From assembly GCA_030529455.1 (NCBI GenBank), contig JAUMWV010000008.1:1-48860 (forward strand): 48,860 nt of DNA, read 5' to 3'. The stretch comes from Propionibacteriaceae bacterium (GTDB lineage Bacteria; Actinomycetota; Actinomycetes; Propionibacteriales; Propionibacteriaceae). Numbering within the stretch: the stretch's first letter is position 1; each line of letters starts with the position of its first letter. Made by a program: the position numbers and the translations under genes. Of this stretch, positions 24,474 through 35,630 are shown one piece after another. The notes beneath the pieces were generated by a model, which saw nothing but the letters and a program-made list of their open reading frames with translations, had not been told where the DNA came from and searched no databases.

Positions 24474-25565
24474 ATGTCCCGAGTCGTGCATGCCCCCATC
24501 CTGCTGGCGCTGGGCTGCCTCTTGCCCCTAATCGGGGTGGGGGCCTGCACGACCCCACCCGCCCAGGGTTGCCCAGACGGCACCACCCAGATCGCGGTCT
24601 GGTCCTCCCAGACCGACAAGCACAGCAAACTCCAGTTCCTCTCCGACACCCAGGCCCTGGGCCACCGCGACATCCCCGTCCAAGGCATCCTGTTCTCTAC
24701 CCCGGCCACCATCATTGGCCGCAAGGCCTACCTCTTCGCCACCGGCAACATCAGAAAAGATCGCGCCCACCTGGTCGAGGTCGACCTCGACACCTGCAAC
24801 GCCACCACCAGCCCACTCCAAGGCAAAGCCATGCTCGCCGGCCTGGTCGCCCCCACCTACGGCGCCAACTCCGTCAGCTTCCTCGACCGCACCGAGCTCT
24901 ACCGCTTCAGCCTCGACGGCACCACCCAAGCCCACACCACCCTCCCCGACATCACCATCAACGCGATGGTGCCCCACGAGTCCACCATCCTGGCCTTCAC
25001 CATCGACAACACCGCCGAACACAGCACCCTGCTCGTCCTCGACGCCACCACCCTCACCACCCAACGCACCATCCCCCTACCCGGCATCGGCCTCGGCTTC
25101 AAAACCGCCGCCATCGTCGGCAACACCCTCTACTTCCCAGTCAACTCAAAGCCCGGTAAGGAAGGCGACGAGGACCGCCGCCTGGCCATGATCGACCTCA
25201 CCACCTGGGAACTCACCACCACCACCCTCAACGAGGTCTCCCCCTACTTCACCTCCCCCACCCCCCACGGCATCCTCATCGCCCACTCCTACCTCAACCC
25301 GAGCATCCGGCCCATGCACCAATACCGCCACATCACCCTCACCAACCCCGACGGCACCATCCTGCGCGAAACCGACCTCGACCTGGGCATCCTCACCATC
25401 CAGACCACCAGCGACCGCATCACCATCCTCGGCATCGACCCAGCCGAAGAACGACACGCCGCGACCTACCGGCTCAGTGACTTCACCAAGATCAGCGACA
25501 TCACCCTCGGACCCACCGACCAATGGGGCTCCCACCACTACCCCGCCACCATCCTCCCCCGCTAA
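24474..25565 (+). CDS. Predicted lipoprotein with propeller-like repeats, copy B
   Basis: 363 residues. Signal peptide with lipobox VGAC (MSRVVHAPILLALGCLLPL...). From residue about 95 the sequence equals copy A except for one residue near the C-terminus (AT instead of AE before ILPR). Differences lie in the first 90 residues (for example SQTDK versus SLYDK, LFS versus ELS, IRKD versus IKAD). The start follows the amidase stop by 3 bases, so the two are one transcript. No known domain recognised. The variable N-terminus suggests selection for diversity there. Confidence 0.75.
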   Translation: MSRVVHAPILLALGCLLPLIGVGACTTPPAQGCPDGTTQIAVWSSQTDKHSKLQFLSDTQALGHRDIPVQGILFSTPATIIGRKAYLFATGNIRKDRAHLVEVDLDTCNATTSPLQGKAMLAGLVAPTYGANSVSFLDRTELYRFSLDGTTQAHTTLPDITINAMVPHESTILAFTIDNTAEHSTLLVLDATTLTTQRTIPLPGIGLGFKTAAIVGNTLYFPVNSKPGKEGDEDRRLAMIDLTTWELTTTTLNEVSPYFTSPTPHGILIAHSYLNPSIRPMHQYRHITLTNPDGTILRETDLDLGILTIQTTSDRITILGIDPAEERHAATYRLSDFTKISDITLGPTDQWGSHHYPATILPR

Positions 25566-25572
25566 CCCACCT
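24507..25572 (+). repeat. Direct repeat, copy B (with copy A at 22741-23806)
   Basis: Second copy of the 1.06-kb repeat. Homologous recombination between the copies would delete the amidase gene and one lipoprotein gene, leaving a single intact lipoprotein gene. Confidence 0.85.
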
Positions 25573-25597
25573 GGGCACTAAACCCCAGCGGGAGGCC

Positions 25598-26230
25598 TCA
25601 GCGGTGGCGGTGTTGCAGGCTCCAGTGGTACATGGCGATCGCGGCGGCGGCGCCCGCGTTGATCGACCGGGTCGAGCCATACTGGGTAATCGCGACCAGG
25701 CGCTCGCAGCTGGCGACCACCTCATCGGTCAGGCCCGGCCCCTCCGACCCGAAGACGAGGCAGCAGGATGCGGGCAGATCGCTGGATTCCAGCGGGACCG
25801 AACCCGGCAGGTTATCGACCCCGATCGGGACGACGCCCAGCCCGCCGAGGTGGGCGATGAAATCGGCGACCCGCTCGTGGTGGATCACCTCAAGGTAGCG
25901 GTCGGTCACCATCGCCCCGCGCCGGTTCCAGCGCCGCCGCCCAAGGATGTGCACGGCCGCCACGTTGAAGGCGTTGGCGGTCCGCACGATCGAACCGATG
26001 TTGAAATCGTGCTCCCAGTTCTGGATCGCGATGTGCAGCCCCGCGCGCCTGGACGCCAGGTCGGCCCGGACCGCCTCGATGCTCCAGTAACGGTAGGCGT
26101 CCACGACATTGCGCCGGTCCCCCGAGGCCAGCAGGTCCGGGTCGAGGCGGTCATCGACCGGCCACGGCAGCGGGTGTGGGCCGACCCCGACGCTCGGTGC
26201 AGTCGGGTCGTCAACATCGTCGCTAGTCAC
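25598..26230 (-). CDS. SpoU/TrmH-family RNA 2'-O-methyltransferase
   Basis: 210 residues. The three SPOUT motifs are seen: NIGSIVRTANAFNV, LVFGSEGPGLTDEVV and SINAGAAAAIAMYHW. These form the deep trefoil knot that binds S-adenosylmethionine. Such enzymes methylate ribose 2'-OH in tRNA or rRNA. GTG start with AGAGG 5 bases upstream. Lone gene between lipoprotein copy B (convergent) and the DedA gene (divergent). The modified nucleotide cannot be told. Confidence 0.88.
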   Translation of the reverse strand: MTSDDVDDPTAPSVGVGPHPLPWPVDDRLDPDLLASGDRRNVVDAYRYWSIEAVRADLASRRAGLHIAIQNWEHDFNIGSIVRTANAFNVAAVHILGRRRWNRRGAMVTDRYLEVIHHERVADFIAHLGGLGVVPIGVDNLPGSVPLESSDLPASCCLVFGSEGPGLTDEVVASCERLVAITQYGSTRSINAGAAAAIAMYHWSLQHRHR

Positions 26231-26287
26231 GGCGTCCTCTCAATGTTCTCGTAGGGCAATCGCGGGTCACCGGTTAGGCTTGGGTGT

Positions 26288-26986
26288 GTGAAATCTGTCT
26301 TGATGCTGCCGCTGATGGCGCCCATGCTGTTGCCTCAATGGATGGACCCCGAGTATCTCATCCATGCCATGGGGAACTGGGCACTGTGGGGGTGCGCCCT
26401 CATCGTCTTCGCCGAGTGCGGCCTGTTTTCGCTGCTGCCCGGCGATTCGCTGCTGTTCACCATCGGCATGTTCGTGGCGCTGGGCACGGTCACCCTGGCC
26501 TCCTCACCGGTGGTGACGCTGGTCTGGACCTGCGTGATCCTGACCGTCGCCGCCATCCTCGGCAACATCGTCGGCTACTACCTGGGACGCCTCATCGGCC
26601 CGCCCCTGTTCAAACCCCGCCAGGGCTTCTGGGGCAAGGTCTTCGACCAGAAATATGTCGACATGACCCATGACTTCTTCGAGAAGTACGGCTCCCGGGC
26701 GCTCATCATCGCCCGTTTCGTGCCCATGGTGCGCACCTTCGTCACCCTCGTCGCGGGGGTGGCCAAGATGAGCTTCCGCAACTTCATCGTCTTCACCGCG
26801 ATCGGCGGCGTGCTCTGGGCGACCGGGGTGACCGTGCTGGGCTATTTCCTCGGCCAGATCCCCTTCGTGCACGACAACATTGAAGTCGCGATCCTGCTGA
26901 TCGTCTTCGTATCGATCATTCCGATCATCGTCGAGATGATGCTGGCGAAGCGCCGCAAGCGCGCCGAGGCGGCGGTAGCCGAATAG
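26288..26986 (+). CDS. DedA-family membrane protein
   Basis: 232 residues with about five hydrophobic segments. Characteristic stretches: FAECGLFSLLPGDSLLFT, GYYLGRLIGPPLF, EKYGSRALIIARFVPMVRTFV with the conserved Arg, and LWATGVTVLGYFLG. DedA proteins act in lipid flipping and membrane homeostasis. The GTG start lies 7 bases after TAGGCT with no ribosome site, so it is probably leaderless. Divergent from the methyltransferase gene. Confidence 0.88.
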   Translation: MKSVLMLPLMAPMLLPQWMDPEYLIHAMGNWALWGCALIVFAECGLFSLLPGDSLLFTIGMFVALGTVTLASSPVVTLVWTCVILTVAAILGNIVGYYLGRLIGPPLFKPRQGFWGKVFDQKYVDMTHDFFEKYGSRALIIARFVPMVRTFVTLVAGVAKMSFRNFIVFTAIGGVLWATGVTVLGYFLGQIPFVHDNIEVAILLIVFVSIIPIIVEMMLAKRRKRAEAAVAE

Positions 26987-27036
26987 CCCTCACCTGAGCC
27001 TCCCGGGCGGACAAGGCGCTCCCGGGGACCCCCGTA

Positions 27037-27885
27037 CTACTGTTGCGGGCCGCCTTGGGGCCAGCCATCCGGGTTCGGCGGCTGATAGCCTCCCGGGGCA
27101 GCCGGGGGCTGGTAACCACCCGGGGCCGCCTGCGGGGGCTGGTAGCCGCCGGGCGCCTGGGGTTGCTGATATTGCGGCTGATAGGCGGGCTGTTGCGGGG
27201 CCGCCGTGGGAGCCTGCACCGGCGCCTGCGCCCGGTAGGCATTCGGGTCGGGCAGCTGATTCTGTGCCGGGGACGCCGGGGCGGGGCGCTGGCTGATCTC
27301 GCCGAAGCTCACCGAGGGGGCCTGCCGCACGATCGCGTCGTTGACCTCGAAATAGGTGGCCTTCTCGAACTTGGCCAGGCCAGCGATGATGTTGGTCGGC
27401 ACCGACTCGATCTTGGTGTTGTACTCGCGCACGTTGGCGTTGTAGAACCGGCGGGCGGCCGCGATGCGGTCCTCGGTTTCGGTCAGCTCACGCTGCAACT
27501 CCAGGAAGTTGGTATTCGACTTGAGGTCCGGGTAGGCCTCGACCGCGACGATGAGGCTGCGGACGGCACCAGACAGCTGCTGCTCGATGGCGGCACGCTG
27601 TTCGGACGCCGCACCGTGCGTCTGGCCCGCGAGGGACGCCGCCTGGTTGCGCAGCCGGGTGACCTCTTCGAGCGTGTTGCGCTCGTGGGCGGCATAGCCG
27701 CGCACCGTCTCGACCAGGTTGGGGATCAGCTCGTAACGGCGGTTCAGTTCGACATCGACCTGCCGCCAGGATTCCTGAATCAGGTTACGGCCACGGACCA
27801 TGCCGTTGTACATGCCGATGCCGACCACGCCGAGCAGTACGATCAGCACCAGCGGCACCAAAATGATGAGCAGCATACTACCCAT
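27037..27885 (-). CDS. LemA-family membrane protein with Pro/Gln-rich tail
   Basis: 282 residues. One N-terminal helix (LLIILVPLVLIVLLGVVGIG) is followed by the helical LemA domain (QESWRQVDVELNRRYELIPNLVETV; NVREYNTKIESVPTNIIAG). The last about 80 residues are low-complexity, with three PGGYQPP-type repeats. AAGGAG 5 bases before the ATG. The role of LemA proteins is unclear; the repetitive tail is unlike core LemA proteins and may mediate surface or multimer contacts. Confidence 0.85.
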   Translation of the reverse strand: MGSMLLIILVPLVLIVLLGVVGIGMYNGMVRGRNLIQESWRQVDVELNRRYELIPNLVETVRGYAAHERNTLEEVTRLRNQAASLAGQTHGAASEQRAAIEQQLSGAVRSLIVAVEAYPDLKSNTNFLELQRELTETEDRIAAARRFYNANVREYNTKIESVPTNIIAGLAKFEKATYFEVNDAIVRQAPSVSFGEISQRPAPASPAQNQLPDPNAYRAQAPVQAPTAAPQQPAYQPQYQQPQAPGGYQPPQAAPGGYQPPAAPGGYQPPNPDGWPQGGPQQ

Positions 27886-27946
27886 GAGTTCTCCTTATCG
27901 GTCAGTCCGACCACCAAGACTACCCCTCCGGTAGTCAGCTGGGCAC

Positions 27947-28489
27947 TCAGAGCCCCAGATCGGCGAGCCCCACCGCGTAGCGATACGGCAGTCCGGCCGC
28001 CTCGACGGCCTCCTGGGCTCCGGTCGCACGGTCCACGATCACGGCGACCCCGACCACCTGTGCCCCGGCGTCCCGGAGCGCCTCGACCGCGGTCAGCGCC
28101 GAACCTCCGGTGGTCGAGGTGTCCTCCACCACCAGCACCCGGCGCCCGGCCACCTCGGTCCCCTCGATGCGGCGCTGCAGCCCGTGGGACTTGGATTCCT
28201 TGCGCACGACGAAGGCGTCCAGCCGCTGCCCGGCGGCGGCCGCGGCGTGCAGCATCGCGGTCGCCACCGGGTCGGCGCCCAGGGTCAGGCCGCCGACCGC
28301 ATCGAACTCCCAATCGGCCACCAGCTCGCGCATGACGCGCCCGACCAGCGGGGAGGCGACCCCGTCGAGGGTGACACGGCGCATGTCGACGTAGTAGTCG
28401 GCCTCCTTCCCCGAGGCGAGACGCACCCGGCCATGCACGATGGCGAGGGCGCGGATCTGCTCGACGAGGGCAGTGCGGTCATCTGTCAT
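27947..28489 (-). CDS. pyrE: Orotate phosphoribosyltransferase
   Basis: 180 residues. PRPP-binding motif VLVVEDTSTTGGSA, plus ASGKEADYYVDMRR near the N-terminus and LDAFVVRKESKSHG, are all diagnostic of OPRTase. It converts orotate and PRPP to orotidine 5'-phosphate in pyrimidine synthesis. The start overlaps the upstream sortase-like gene stop (ATGA), so the two are coupled; other pyr genes are not in the window. Confidence 0.93.
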   Translation of the reverse strand: MTDDRTALVEQIRALAIVHGRVRLASGKEADYYVDMRRVTLDGVASPLVGRVMRELVADWEFDAVGGLTLGADPVATAMLHAAAAAGQRLDAFVVRKESKSHGLQRRIEGTEVAGRRVLVVEDTSTTGGSALTAVEALRDAGAQVVGVAVIVDRATGAQEAVEAAGLPYRYAVGLADLGL

Positions 28490-29130
28490 TTCTTCATTTC
28501 CTTCGAGGTCAGGACGCCGAAAGCGACCGAACGGTCGGGGGAGGACACCAGGTCCTGGGCTGTCGTGATGGTGAGGATCGGCTCCCAGGGGACGGCCTCA
28601 CCCTTGCCCGGCACCGGGTCGAGCACCCAGCCCGCGTCCTCGGACACCGTCAGCTCGGAGGCCGGAACCACGATGGAGTAGGTGTAGGTCGCGTCGCGGG
28701 TCTCGACGGTGACCGTGTCCCCCGCCTTGAGGCCGGTGAGGCCCGCGCAGGGAGCGCCGTGGGTGATCCGGTGGCAGGCGAGCGCGAAATTGCCGATCTG
28801 GCCCGGCTGGGCGGACTCTGGGTACCAGGCGAACCCGCGATCCAGCGCACCCATGCCCGAGGAGACCGGCCAGGCGTAGGAGGCGCTGAAAGCGGGGATG
28901 CGGATGATCGCGAAGGCCTCGCCGTCCCCGATCCACACCGGGGCACCGGCGGCGGACGAGACCCCACGCTCGGCCCAGTCCTGGCGCAGCGCCTCCAGCG
29001 CGCGGTCCGCCCGGTAGGTGGCGGTCACGTTGCTCAGCCCGTACTGGTAGCCGAGCCAGGCGGCCACGGTGGCAATCAGCGCTACCAGCACCCACGTCAC
29101 GGGGCGGCGGTTGGGTCGGCGCGTCGGCAT
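28486..29130 (-). CDS. Class E sortase homologue lacking the catalytic cysteine
   Basis: 214 residues. N-terminal signal-anchor helix (residues 11-27). The beta-barrel follows with YPESAQPGQIGNFALACHR (His120 at the catalytic His place). The segment normally reading TLTTC-H-P is TITTA-Q-D (Ala191), so the nucleophilic Cys is replaced by Ala; Arg200 in SSPDRSVAFGVL matches the conserved Arg. No frame disruption is evident: the frame continues smoothly to a normal C-terminus. Unless another residue substitutes (Cys119 sits beside His120), it cannot do standard transpeptidation. The ATG is 7 bases after TATGAA (leaderless). Stop overlaps pyrE. Confidence 0.85.
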   Translation of the reverse strand: MPTRRPNRRPVTWVLVALIATVAAWLGYQYGLSNVTATYRADRALEALRQDWAERGVSSAAGAPVWIGDGEAFAIIRIPAFSASYAWPVSSGMGALDRGFAWYPESAQPGQIGNFALACHRITHGAPCAGLTGLKAGDTVTVETRDATYTYSIVVPASELTVSEDAGWVLDPVPGKGEAVPWEPILTITTAQDLVSSPDRSVAFGVLTSKEMKK

Positions 29131-29170
29131 GGCTCAATTCATACCAGACGACGCCGCCCCACCGGCACGG

Positions 29171-30304
29171 TTACAGCGAGAAGTCCACAACGGCGCGGCC
29201 GCCGACCTCACCGCGTTCGAGCGCCTCGTAGGCGTGCCCCGCCTGCTCCAGCGGGACGCGCAGCGTCACGACGTCAAAGTAGCGGATCATCCCCTTGGCG
29301 GCCATCGCGATGACCTGGGGCAGGTCGCAGCGGGTGTGCGCCCCGTAGGAACCGATGATGCGGATCGAACGGCGGACCGTCTGATTGATCGGCACCTCGG
29401 CGCTCTGCGCCCCGGCGGCGAGCCCGACCTGCACCATGCGCCCGCCGTCGCCGACGAAGGTCAGCGCCTGGGTGAAGGTGCGGGGCAGGCCCAGCGCCTC
29501 GATGGCGACGTTGACCATGCGCCCGCCCGTGATGTCGGCGATCGCCGCCTGGGCGTCCTGCGTGGCGGAGTTGACCGCGTGGGAGGCACCGAGCGCCAGC
29601 GCCGTCTCCAGTTTCTCGTCCTGGATGTCGACCGCGATGAGCGGGTCGGCGCCGAACTCCTTGGCTATCTGGATGATGTTCTGGCCAACACCGCCGACGC
29701 CGATGACCGCGACGGATTCGCCGTGCCTCAGATCGGCCGCGCGCCGGACCGCGCCGTAGGCGGTCATCGCGGCGCAACCCAGGATCGATCCGGCCACCGG
29801 GTCGATCTCGGACGGCAGTACCGCGACGGCCGTGGAGGGAATGACGCAGTATTCGGCCAGCCCGGCCATGGAGTACTGGGCGATCACCTCGCCGTCGGCG
29901 GAGGTCAGCCTGCTGGTGCCGTCGAACAGCTGCCCCCTGAGCCGGTTGAGGGTGAAGAACGGGCCGCACAGGTCGTCACGCCCGGCGGCACAGTCGGGGC
30001 AGGAGCCGCACGGCATGAGGAAGGCGCCCGCCACGCGGTCGCCCACCCGGAAAGTGTAGGACTCGTTGCCCGGGCCGATCTCGACGATCTCACCCGACAC
30101 CTCGTGGCCGAGCACGGCCGGGGTCGGGAACGCGATAGCGCCGTTGATGACGTGCAGGTCCGAGTGGCACAGGCCACAGGCCGTGGTGCGGATCAGGACC
30201 TCTCCGGTCTTGGGGCGCGGCACCGGGATGAGTTCAACTGACAACCCATCACCCGGCCGCCTCAGCACGGCAGCTTTCATGGTGGTTGGAAGAGTTGGAG
30301 CCAT
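29171..30304 (-). CDS. Zinc-dependent alcohol dehydrogenase (MDR family)
   Basis: 377 residues. Catalytic zinc Cys in GLCHSDLH and His-Glu in LGHEVSGEI; the structural zinc Cys set CGSCPDCAAGRDDLC is complete; NAD-binding GVGGVGQNIIQIAKE. It resembles glutathione-independent aryl/alkyl alcohol dehydrogenases of the AdhD/class III type. The start ATG 30304 is favoured over an in-frame ATG at 30280 because it lies 6 bases after TAGCGT (leaderless). No functional neighbours; substrate unknown. Confidence 0.85.
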   Translation of the reverse strand: MAPTLPTTMKAAVLRRPGDGLSVELIPVPRPKTGEVLIRTTACGLCHSDLHVINGAIAFPTPAVLGHEVSGEIVEIGPGNESYTFRVGDRVAGAFLMPCGSCPDCAAGRDDLCGPFFTLNRLRGQLFDGTSRLTSADGEVIAQYSMAGLAEYCVIPSTAVAVLPSEIDPVAGSILGCAAMTAYGAVRRAADLRHGESVAVIGVGGVGQNIIQIAKEFGADPLIAVDIQDEKLETALALGASHAVNSATQDAQAAIADITGGRMVNVAIEALGLPRTFTQALTFVGDGGRMVQVGLAAGAQSAEVPINQTVRRSIRIIGSYGAHTRCDLPQVIAMAAKGMIRYFDVVTLRVPLEQAGHAYEALERGEVGGRAVVDFSL

Positions 30305-30399
30305 GACACAACGCTACTTTTTGTCCATACAAATGACCATACCCGTCGGGGCATATCCCGTTGGCAATCCTCGGTCTAGCACAAAAAGACTGGACAAAA

Positions 30400-31214
30400 T
30401 TAGCTGAACCAGAAGTGTTTGCCCACCAGCGCCGGGGAGCGCTGCGCGTCCGCCTCGCCAAACGGCGGCGCCCCCGCACGCCAGCCCACCAGCTCCTTGT
30501 GGTTGAGCAGCCGGTAGGGGAAGGCCGAGGCGGCGCACCGCCTCGCGATGGCCCGCACCGGCAGCGGCACCGAAGAGCCCGTGGCCACCAGGTTCCCGAA
30601 GCGCCGCCCCTTGAAAACCGCCGGTTCGGCGCCGAGGACGAGGTGGCGGAAGTGCGCCGCCAGACCCGCCAGGCAGCGCCTGGACCACGCGAAGGGGGCC
30701 GAATCGATGAGGTTCATGACGACCAGCCCGCCGGGACGCAGCACCCGCGCGACCTCAGCGAACCACTCCGCGGTGGCCAGCTCGGCGGGCACCCGGCCCC
30801 CGTCGAAGGCATCCACGACGACGCAGTCGGCGTAGGCGTCCCCCATCGCGGCCAGGCCAGCCAGGCCGTCGGTCTCGCGGATCTTGATGCCCGAGCGGCG
30901 GGCGAGCGGCAGCTTCCTGCGCACCTCCGCCACCAGCGCGGCGTCCGGCTCCAGCACGATCTGGGCGGTGTGCGGACGCTTCCACTCCACCCAGCGGGGC
31001 AGCGTCAGGCCCCCGCCTCCCACGTGCACGACCCTCACCCGCTCGGCGGCCGGGCGCTCCAGCAGCGTGCACTCCAACACCCCGGCGATGTGCTGCACGT
31101 ACTCGAAGGCCAGGCTATCCGGACGCTCGGGGTCCACCCAGATTGGGCCGTATCCCCCAGCTGCACCCGGAACGCCCCGGGGTGGGACGGGTCTGGCACG
31201 ACGTACTCGCTCAC
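30400..31214 (-). pseudogene. Spermidine-synthase-like methyltransferase with a frameshift
   Basis: The SAM-binding fold is intact (VVHVGGGGLTLPRW, ADCVVVDAFDGG, LRPGGLVVMN), and proteins of this group are cytosolic and about 270 residues long. The N-terminus (SEYVVPDPSHPGAFRVQLG...) is in a different frame from the rest (VDPERPDSLAFEYV...). The switch is near 31138-31142, where adding one base would restore the frame. The GTG at 31214 is 6 bases after TATCCT, supporting it as the true start of an originally leaderless gene. Either a real inactivating mutation or a sequencing error. Confidence 0.7.
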
Positions 31215-31343
31215 CCCGCGAGGATACGCCAGCCCGGAACCGGACGCGGCCAGCCAGCGGACCGCGAAGCCGAGGCCACCCCGAGGCGTGACGGTTTCCG
31301 CTACTCCGCACGCCCGGCCGCTGGCTAGGTTTACGATCGGGTG

Positions 31344-31682
31344 ATGACGGCGACCTCTTTCCCCAGCGAATGGCTCCGCGGAGTACTGGAGATCTGCGTG
31401 CTGAAGGTCATCGCCGACGGCCCGACCTATGGCTATGCGATCACCGAGGTCCTCGCCAAGTCGGGTTTCGGCGCCGTCAAGGGAGGAACGCTCTACCCGC
31501 TGCTGAGCCGCCTGGAGCAATCCGGGCTAGTCGAGGTCGAGTGGCGGGCGGGTGAGGGCGGCCCCGGGCGCAAGTACTACCGCATCACCCGGGAAGGCCT
31601 GCGGACTCAGCGGGCATCCGCGGCCTCGTGGCGCCGCTTCGCACAGACCGCCACGGACTTCCTCGACCGCCCCCTGCCCTGA
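31344..31682 (+). CDS. PadR-family transcriptional regulator
   Basis: 112 residues: winged helix with GPTYGYAITEVL, GTLYPLLSRLEQSGLVE and GPGRKYYRITREG, all typical of PadR, then a short C-terminal helix. PadR proteins bind as dimers and often repress a nearby membrane or stress gene. The ATG at 31344 is 6 bases after TACGAT (probably leaderless). No cognate operon is adjacent: it stands between the frameshifted methyltransferase (divergent) and clpB (convergent). Confidence 0.85.
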   Translation: MTATSFPSEWLRGVLEICVLKVIADGPTYGYAITEVLAKSGFGAVKGGTLYPLLSRLEQSGLVEVEWRAGEGGPGRKYYRITREGLRTQRASAASWRRFAQTATDFLDRPLP

Positions 31683-31709
31683 TCCCGCGTCCCGCTCCCG
31701 GGCGCGGGC

Positions 31710-34286
<2,577 letters not shown>

Positions 34287-34348
34287 AGTCGCTACGCAAT
34301 CTCCTTGCTGGGGGAAGTCTGATCGCTCATACCCAGGTGTCCAACCCA

Positions 34349-34371
34349 AGTTGAGTCTACTACACTCAACT
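34349..34371. promoter_or_regulatory. HAIR operator (HspR site) upstream of clpB
   Basis: AGTTGAGT (34349-34356), 7 bases, ACTCAACT (34364-34371). It matches the HspR-associated inverted repeat CTTGAGT-N7-ACTCAAG at the core with a G/C change at the outer pair, and is extended by one base each side. It is between clpB and the divergent tricistron, so it may affect both. Confidence 0.85.
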
Positions 34372-34443
34372 CTTATCGGGGACGACGTATTCCCACGCCG
34401 CCGCGCATGCTGCGGAACCGCTCCCCTCACTACACTGGTGCCC

Positions 34444-35076
34444 GTGAGCGACACCGAGAAGGGCATCCAGCCTCTCAAGATCCTGGCCATGTTCAAGGAG
34501 TTCGCCACCCCCAAGTACGCCTGGCTGGCCTTCGGGCTCGTGGTCGCCCTCCTCACCTCGGCCTTCGGCGGCATGAACCCCGTGCCCCCCGAACCGGCCA
34601 AGCGGGGCGACGCGCCAGCCAAGATCGAGGCGGCCCCCTACACGCTGGAGGTCGGCACCGGCTGGGTCACCTCGGTCCAGCCCGGCTTCTCGGTCCCCTC
34701 GCCCAGGGAGCGGTTCATCGTGGTCCCGGTGACCTTCACCAACCAGTCCGCCGAGACCGTCTCCTGGTCCACGACCGCCGACAGCCTGCGGATGCGCGGG
34801 GCCAACGCCTACGGCTACGTCCGCGACCGGCTGGCGTCGGAATCCAGCCCCGAGTTCACCCGCGCCCTCGGCGGCGCCCAGAAGAAGTTGCAGCCCGGCG
34901 TCCCCACCGAGATGTTCGTTTGGTGGCACCTCCCCCACGGCGAGCCCATTCCGCAGGAGATCACCCTGATCGCACACAAGCACACCTGGCGGCAGGACTC
35001 CCTGCAGGGGCACATGCACTGGGCCGACCCCGAGGTGGTCTCGGAGGTCCGCGTCGTCCTGGAGCAGCGCCCATGA
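34444..35076 (+). CDS. DUF4352-like membrane-anchored protein, first of three
   Basis: 210 residues. One N-terminal helix (residues 23-45; [17 protein letters not shown]), then an extracellular beta domain with [18 protein letters not shown], the look of a DUF4352/immunoglobulin-like fold. The GTG start is 7 bases after TACACT, so translation is probably leaderless. The stop overlaps the next gene's start (ATGA). The function is unknown; the same layout appears in the next two proteins. Confidence 0.7.
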   Translation: MSDTEKGIQPLKILAMFKEFATPKYAWLAFGLVVALLTSAFGGMNPVPPEPAKRGDAPAKIEAAPYTLEVGTGWVTSVQPGFSVPSPRERFIVVPVTFTNQSAETVSWSTTADSLRMRGANAYGYVRDRLASESSPEFTRALGGAQKKLQPGVPTEMFVWWHLPHGEPIPQEITLIAHKHTWRQDSLQGHMHWADPEVVSEVRVVLEQRP

Positions 35077-35630
35077 GGTTCACCCGCGAATCCCTCCTCG
35101 TCGGCGGCCTGGTCATCGCCGCGCTGTTCCTCGGCTCCTACATCGTGCAGCTGTTCCCGCCCCCGCAGGACATCACCCGCAGGCCGTTCCCGCACGCCGC
35201 GACGGTCGGCGCCCCCGTCGAGCTGCGCACCGGCACCCTCACGGTCACCTCCATCACCAAGACCCAGCAGATGGTGACCTACGGCGAACCGGTCCGCACC
35301 ACGGGGGCGTTCATCGTCGTCACATACCTGTTCCGCCCCCACCGCGAACCCACCCCGCCGAGCACCCTGATCGCCCGGGACGACAAAGGGCGCCGGTTCC
35401 AGGGGAGCCCCTCGACGATCGGGTGCCCCTACACCCTGCCCGGCATCACCTCGGTGTGCTCGCTCGTCGTCGAGGTGGCGGGGGACGCCACCGGGCTCAC
35501 CCTAGAGATCCCCGCACACATTCACCCCGATGGCGACGACGTCGCGGTCTACGGCGTCGACAAGATGACCACCGCCGAGAAGGTCGAGGTGGAGGCCCCT
35601 CGGGTGGCCAGGGAGGACGAACTGCGATGA
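35073..35630 (+). CDS. DUF4352-like membrane-anchored protein, second of three
   Basis: 185 residues. N-terminal helix ([18 protein letters not shown]), then a single beta domain: [37 protein letters not shown], a pattern close to DUF4352. It has two Cys (GCPYTL; SVCSL) that could form a disulfide outside the cell. Start and stop overlap the neighbours by 4 bases each (ATGA), so the three genes are one translationally linked unit. Function not known. Confidence 0.7.
   Translation: MRFTRESLLVGGLVIAALFLGSYIVQLFPPPQDITRRPFPHAATVGAPVELRTGTLTVTSITKTQQMVTYGEPVRTTGAFIVVTYLFRPHREPTPPSTLIARDDKGRRFQGSPSTIGCPYTLPGITSVCSLVVEVAGDATGLTLEIPAHIHPDGDDVAVYGVDKMTTAEKVEVEAPRVAREDELR

Noticed and set aside
22741-25572. 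Insertion sequence or composite transposon between the two direct repeats
   Set aside because: No transposase, terminal inverted repeats or target-site duplication; the repeat is a coding gene.
27037-27240. Tandem repeat array or CRISPR-like array at the 3' end of the LemA gene
   Set aside because: The repeated DNA encodes in-frame PGGYQPP units and has no spacers of constant length.
30305-30350. Repeated CCATAC half-sites upstream of the zinc alcohol dehydrogenase as an operator
   Set aside because: Two copies 12 bases apart are too short to tell from chance, and no regulator is next to the gene.
31138-31142. Programmed -1 ribosomal frameshift in the spermidine-synthase-like gene
   Set aside because: No slippery heptamer or following pseudoknot is visible; a one-base loss is simpler.
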